9,650 nt of DNA from Balneolia bacterium (lineage in GTDB: Bacteria; Bacteroidota; Rhodothermia; Balneolales; Cyclonatronaceae). A program made the position numbers and the translations under genes. Under the pieces are notes generated by a model. The model had not been told where the DNA came from. It saw only the letters and a list, made by a program, of their open reading frames with translations, and did not search any database. Where the stretch lies: assembly GCA_003566395.1 (NCBI GenBank), contig PXDL01000209.1, positions 1 to 9,650 on the forward strand. The letters are read 5' to 3'. Numbering within the stretch: the first letter of the stretch is position 1; each line of letters begins with the position of its first letter. Below, in pieces: positions 7,261 to 9,650 of this stretch.

Positions 7261-7629
7261 ATGACTCGAAAAGAACTTGAAGACAGGCTTATTGATTTTG
7301 CTGTTCTTACAGCTGAAATCATAAAGGGCATGCCAAATGACAAATTCTCAAATCACCTTGCGAACCAGTTGGTCAGATCTTGTACTTCTCCGGCTTTAAA
7401 TTATGGAGAAACACAAGGAGCTGAATCCAAAAAAGATTTTATTCATAAAATAAGTGTAGTTTTAAAAGAGCTCAGGGAATCGCATAATTGCTTGCGAATA
7501 ATCCGGCTATCCAACTCCTGCAAATCAGAAATACCTGTCAAAAAAGCTATTTCTGAATGCAATGAGCTGATATCCATTTTTTACAGAAGCGTACAAACTG
7601 CAAGTAGTCGTGTATCTTTATCGAAATAA
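7261..7629 (+). CDS. S23/IVP-type four-helix-bundle protein
   Basis: This 122-residue all-helical protein is of the TIGR02436/PF05635 type (named for proteins encoded in intervening sequences of 23S rRNA; distant relative of the Avd protein of diversity-generating retroelements). Landmarks are ELEDRLIDFAVLTAEIIKGM (5-24), NHLANQLVRSCTSPALNYGE (31-50), AESKKDFIHKISVVLKELRE (54-73) and ECNELISIFYRSVQ (99-112). The family forms oligomeric basic helical bundles and may bind nucleic acid; its biological role is unknown. I chose ATG 7261 because GGAG (7250-7253) lies 7 nt upstream. The gene is A/T-rich compared with the sigma gene and is enclosed by copies of the A/B repeat. Its stop codon lies inside repeat B2, so the repeat supplies the final codons. 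No rRNA sequence is visible nearby, so this is a free-standing copy. Confidence 0.85.
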   Translation: MTRKELEDRLIDFAVLTAEIIKGMPNDKFSNHLANQLVRSCTSPALNYGETQGAESKKDFIHKISVVLKELRESHNCLRIIRLSNSCKSEIPVKKAISECNELISIFYRSVQTASSRVSLSK

Positions 7630-7756
7630 CAGATCCCACATCGCTAATTCGCTACGTCTTACCAATCGCTAAATCGATTTTTCAAGTGTCTTGGTTTGAT
7701 AATAGACCCTGATGATTTAACGATTCTTGAGATTTCTGATTTGGCGACGTAACGAT
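7619..7756. repeat. B2-A2 repeat copies downstream of the S23 gene
   Basis: B2 (7619-7682) matches B1 and B3 (for example CAGATC.CACATCG and AATCGCTAAATC) and overlaps the end of the S23 gene. A2 (7683-7756) matches A1 at 71 of 74 positions. B2 and A2 are also inverted relative to each other: AATCGCTAAATC (7664-7675) against GATTTAACGATT (7714-7725), one mismatch. A2 ends at ...GTAACGAT exactly where the insertion begins. Confidence 0.8.
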
Positions 7757-7760
7757 GTAG

Positions 7761-7922
7761 CCCGGATTATTCACCAAGAATTTTTCCTACCTTCAACGCG
7801 GCCGGCAGGAAGAATTTACCGTCTTATGGCACACCCAAATCGGGGAGAACTTGTATTATTTTAGGTTCATATTGATCAACTACTTAAATATGCTTTCATA
7901 TTAGTATCGTGAATAATCCGGG
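7761..7922. mobile_element. MITE-like element X1
   Basis: This is a 162-bp element with perfect 14-bp terminal inverted repeats (7761-7774 and 7909-7922). It is about 90% identical to X2 at 8969-9132 and in the same orientation. It has no ORF of useful length. Flanks are GTAG on the left and ATGG on the right. Confidence 0.75.
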
Positions 7923-7994
7923 ATGGGGCTGTCCGGAATCTAATAAACACGTGGTGCTGCGATGACATGCTACGGTCAAGATTCAAGCCATAGA

Positions 7995-8012
7995 TTGTAC
8001 CTAACGGCACAA
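7995..8012. repeat. REP-like palindrome (GTACCTAACGGCAC type)
   Basis: TTGTACC-TAAC-GGCACAA forms a 7-position stem with one mismatch. A close variant of the core, GTACCTACGGCAC, lies at 8393-8405, where CGTGC and GCACG flank it as a second stem. These look like members of one dispersed palindrome family. Confidence 0.5.
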
Positions 8013-8032
8013 TGGATTTTGTTCAATATTAT

Positions 8033-8175
8033 TTTCTACCGATAGGAAGTCCCTGACGGGACATTTTGTCCAGGCTGACAAAACGCAAGATATCCAACCA
8101 GATCCGGATTTCGCGTTCGAGAACCATGGCTGTTTCCGCCCCCCTTGTCCTGTAGGGACAATCTATCGGTAGAAA
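8033..8175. repeat. 143-bp REP-pair element with 13-bp terminal inverted repeats
   Basis: TTTCTACCGATAG (8033-8045) and CTATCGGTAGAAA (8163-8175) are perfect inverted repeats. Just inside each end is a small hairpin of the same type: GTCCC-TGAC-GGGAC (8049-8062) and TTGTCC-TGTAG-GGACAA (8145-8161). The arrangement of outer terminal repeats plus paired inner hairpins is typical of BIME or REP-type mobile sequences moved by RAYT transposases; no such gene is in the window. Confidence 0.65.
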
Positions 8176-8651
8176 CCCTTATTCTGATTAAACATCGCAA
8201 AGAAAATCCGCATAGCGAATGGCCGGTATTGTAACCCGGGGTTTGAACCTCGGGAAAAGCGCCAAAAAAATTAAAAGTGCCGCAGGTACGTCCGGAATAA
8301 AACTCAACGCCCCAATGCAAAATCCGCCAGGACAGGTCCTTGAAGCAGAGTCGCCCAGCTGACGTAATCCTGATATCATATCCATACCGTGCGTACCTAC
8401 GGCACGCTTAACTTGGGGTGACCTTACTCCCGGATTCCAGCCCTCCGCTGCCGCTTCGGACATCCATCCGGGGTTATAATACCGGTCGTCCGCAAGGCGG
8501 ACTGTTGGTGAATATCTGCCGGGCCTGGCTGCGATAATGCGCAACACGAGAGTGAAAGGTTAATGATTACCGAATCATATTATATAGTTGAGACGACAAC
8601 TTCTTATTACCCGGAAAGCCTTCTGGACCGGCAACTGCTCTCCTCTGCGAA
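8176..8651. other. Non-coding palindrome-bearing stretch inside the insertion
   Basis: No believable gene is present in these 476 bases, although two overlapping minus-strand ORFs run through part of them. The visible structure is short palindromes: CCCGGGG-TTTGAA-CCTCGGG (8235-8254), the CGTGC/GCACG pair around 8393-8405, and GTCCGC-AAG-GCGGAC (8488-8502). From about 8560 to 8650 nothing recognisable is seen. Confidence 0.5.
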
Positions 8652-8930
8652 CAACCCCGAATGGGGTTGAACTTCAATAGCCCCGCATCACAATGCGGGG
8701 TAACCGTGGCACCTCACCTGACAACCCCGGCAGGGGTTGAACACGGAATGTGCAGGCTGCTATTGACCACTATTTGATAACCTGAATGAGCGTACTCAAC
8801 ATTTGGGCATTTCAGGACAATTTCCCGCCGGATTAATTCCGTGTTGAACTCCTCCGGAGTTCTTTTTTTTCTTTATCCAGTCCCCGGGTTTTCACCCGGG
8901 GCTATTGGTGTTGAACCCCTGTCGGGGTTC
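8652..8930. repeat. Symmetric cluster of six hairpins around a central seventh
   Basis: Hairpins: H1 8652-8669 (CAACCCC/GGGGTTG), H2 8681-8700 (CCCCGCAT/ATGCGGGG), H3 8722-8739 (CAACCCC/GGGGTTG), H4 8846-8862 (GAACTCC/GGAGTTC), H5 8882-8901 (CCCCGGGT/ACCCGGGG), H6 8913-8930 (GAACCCC/GGGGTTC). H1/H6, H2/H5 and H3/H4 are mirror partners; their midpoints all average 8791-8792, where a small hairpin, TGAG-CGTA-CTCA (8787-8798), sits. Linkers are mirrored too: AACACGGAAT (8740-8749) with ATTCCGTGTT (8836-8845), and CAATAGCCCCG with CGGGGCTATTG. The whole is therefore an imperfect inverted repeat with arms of about 95-100 bases and a hairpin at its apex. It resembles a BIME-type REP cluster but could act as a structured RNA or a cruciform. 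Confidence 0.8.
8846..8870 (+). terminator. Intrinsic-terminator-like hairpin with T8 tract
   Basis: GAACTCC-TCC-GGAGTTC (8846-8862) is a perfect 7-bp stem followed directly by eight T residues (8863-8870). It is hairpin H4 of the symmetric cluster. No gene reads into it from nearby, so it may end read-through or an RNA made from the cluster itself. Confidence 0.5.
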
Positions 8931-8968
8931 GGTCGGGTTGTTGGAATTTGTGGCATTGAGTTTGGTAG

Positions 8969-9132
8969 CCCGGATTATTCACCAAGATTTTTTTCCACCT
9001 TCAACGCGGCCGGCAGGAAGAATTCACCGTCTTATGGCACACCCAAATCGGGGAGAACTTGTATTATCTAGGTACATATTAATTAATCAATTACTTAAAT
9101 TGTTTTCTTATTAGTATCGTGAATAATCCGGG
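8969..9132. mobile_element. MITE-like element X2
   Basis: This is a 164-bp second copy of the X element, with perfect 14-bp terminal inverted repeats (8969-8982 and 9119-9132), the same orientation as X1 and about 90% identity. Most differences are in the AT-rich right half. Left flank is GTAG, as at X1; right flank is ATAG. Confidence 0.75.
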
Positions 9133-9136
9133 ATAG

Positions 9137-9263
9137 TTGAACGAAGAGATCGCACATCGCTACGTCGCTAAATCTTACAAATCGCTAAATAAATTTATCG
9201 GAAGTCTTGTAAATACAGAGGTTTGAACGTTTCTTGAGATTTCCGAATACACGACCTAACGAT
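9137..9263. repeat. B3-A3 repeat copies upstream of the kinase
   Basis: B3 (9137-9200) is close to B1: TTGAACGAA.AGATCGCACA, then the same CGTCGCTAAATCTTA.AAATC block. A3 (9201-9263) is a more diverged half A that keeps TTCTTGAGATTTCCGA and CTAACGAT. B3 continues the unit begun by A2 at 7683 before the insertion split it. A3 would begin the next unit, which breaks off here. Confidence 0.7.
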
Positions 9264-9347
9264 TTTTTCAAAATGCATCACCGGTTTGCACGAGTTTTTG
9301 CGCGTTAAGCTGTAGTGTTGAGAAGATCAATATCTTGTGCATCAATC

Positions 9348-9399
9348 TGCATCGTATTCAGGCTTCGTTCGCATTTCAGCTGTAAGCCTGCAGGATGCA
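9348..9399 (+). promoter_or_regulatory. Two-tier stem-loop in the kinase leader
   Basis: CAGGCTT (9359-9365) pairs with AAGCCTG (9384-9390) around an 18-nt loop. Outside it, TGCATC (9348-9353) pairs with GATGCA (9394-9399). The structure ends 7 nt before the AAGG (9407-9410) ribosome binding site, so it could influence translation of the kinase. No known riboswitch is recognised. Confidence 0.4.
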
Positions 9400-9418
9400 A
9401 AAATGTAAGGTATCAGCC

Positions 9419-9650
9419 ATGAATGCAATCCAATGGAAGCAAGTTCAGACTCTGTTCAAAGAGATCGTTGATCTGGACGAGGGTCCGCGGATAATAAGAC
9501 TTGAGTCGGTAAAGACCGAAGATCCTTTACTTTATGAAGAGCTGCTTTCCCTGTTGAAAGCCGATTCCGACCAGACCTCTCTGCTGGATGGTTTTGCTAT
9601 TGAACAGGTTGATATTTCGCAGCTTGTGCCTCTCGATGGTGTGCAAATCG
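9419..9650 (+). CDS. N-terminus of the sigma-associated Ser/Thr protein kinase (partial)
   Basis: The first 77 codons are present and open to the right edge. The protein begins MNAIQWKQVQTLFKEIVDLD and continues with YEELLSLLKADSDQTSLLDG (48-67). This helical lead-in, ending in ..EELLSLL.AD..., closely resembles the stretch that precedes the kinase domain in the Ser/Thr kinases paired with TIGR02999 sigma factors. The catalytic loops lie beyond the window, so the kinase call is inference from this lead-in and from the sigma gene upstream. ATG 9419 is supported by AAGG (9407-9410), 8 nt upstream. Such kinases usually follow the sigma gene directly; here 2.4 kb of repeats and an S23 gene intervene, so it probably depends on its own promoter in 9264-9347. 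Confidence 0.65.
   Translation, partial: MNAIQWKQVQTLFKEIVDLDEGPRIIRLESVKTEDPLLYEELLSLLKADSDQTSLLDGFAIEQVDISQLVPLDGVQI

Larger units (their letters stand above)
7761..9132. mobile_element. Composite insertion bounded by two MITE-like elements, no transposase inside
   Basis: The 1372-bp segment starts with CCCGGATTATTCAC and ends with its exact reverse complement, and it splits one A-B repeat unit. On the left, A2 is followed by GTAG (7757-7760). On the right, ATAG (9133-9136) is followed by TTGAACGAA, the start of B3. In the uninterrupted unit A1-B1 the same place is filled by exactly four bases (TTGA, 7088-7091) before TTGAACGAA. Removing the segment with one four-base flank thus restores the spacing, which fits insertion with a 4-bp target duplication that has since changed at one base. 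No transposase or passenger gene is visible; the interior is REP-like palindromes and a hairpin cluster. The termini remind me of IS1380-type ends, but that is memory only. Confidence 0.65.

Noticed and set aside
8036..8547. Two overlapping minus-strand ORFs (8188-8547, 119 codons; 8036-8320, 94 codons)
   Set aside because: They run through REP-like palindromes and terminal repeats, overlap each other in different frames, have odd composition (many G, P, R, S) and no recognisable domain or ribosome binding site. They are open by chance in GC-rich repeat DNA.
8652..8930. CRISPR-like array
   Set aside because: The repeated elements are palindromes of differing sequence and orientation with no constant repeat and no spacers of uniform length; mirror symmetry fits REP/BIME structure instead.
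8841..9114. Two plus-strand ORFs across hairpins H4-H6 and element X2
   Set aside because: Their codons are hairpin and MITE sequence, they overlap in two frames and no protein family is suggested.

Overview
The window looks like an accessory-rich stretch of a chromosome from the Bacteroidota/Rhodothermota/Balneolota side of the FCB group. This is an inference from gene content, not a search: SPII lipoproteins with short leaders, a carboxypeptidase-regulatory-like domain inside a DUF4139 protein, and a TIGR02999-type ECF sigma factor followed by a Ser/Thr-kinase-like N-terminus. All convincing genes are on the + strand.

Layout. (1) 2-163 is the tail of a MotA/TolQ/ExbB-type proton-channel subunit. 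(2) 450-1257 is an AT-rich HEPN/MNT toxin-antitoxin pair (hepT-mntA type) with the RX4HXY and GSX10DXD motifs intact. (3) 1512-4311 holds a MuiA-like DUF4140/DUF4139 protein and a lipoprotein alpha/beta hydrolase, probably one unit. (4) 4457-5372 is an AraC-family regulator behind a good sigma70-like promoter overlapped by a direct repeat. (5) 5583-6305 is an unrecognised lipoprotein. (6) 6447-7013 is an ECF sigma factor, and 9419-9650 is the start of what is probably its partner kinase.

The most unusual part is 7014-9263, 2.25 kb of repeat-built DNA wedged between the sigma factor and the kinase. It reads as a tandem series of an approximately 135-bp inverted-repeat unit (halves called A and B). 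One copy carries an S23/four-helix-bundle gene (7261-7629). Another has been split by a 1372-bp insertion (7761-9132). That insertion is bounded by two roughly 90%-identical MITE-like elements with perfect 14-bp terminal inverted repeats, and removing it restores the A-4 nt-B spacing exactly. Inside it are REP-like palindromes and a striking 279-bp cluster of six hairpins arranged symmetrically about a central seventh hairpin near position 8792. No credible protein gene lies in 7630-9418.

Working together: the sigma factor and kinase are normally adjacent in this family, so the insertion has probably uncoupled their transcription. The kinase now has its own leader with a nested stem-loop ending just before its ribosome binding site. 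The TA pair, the S23 unit and the palindrome cluster suggest a hot spot for small selfish or mobile modules.
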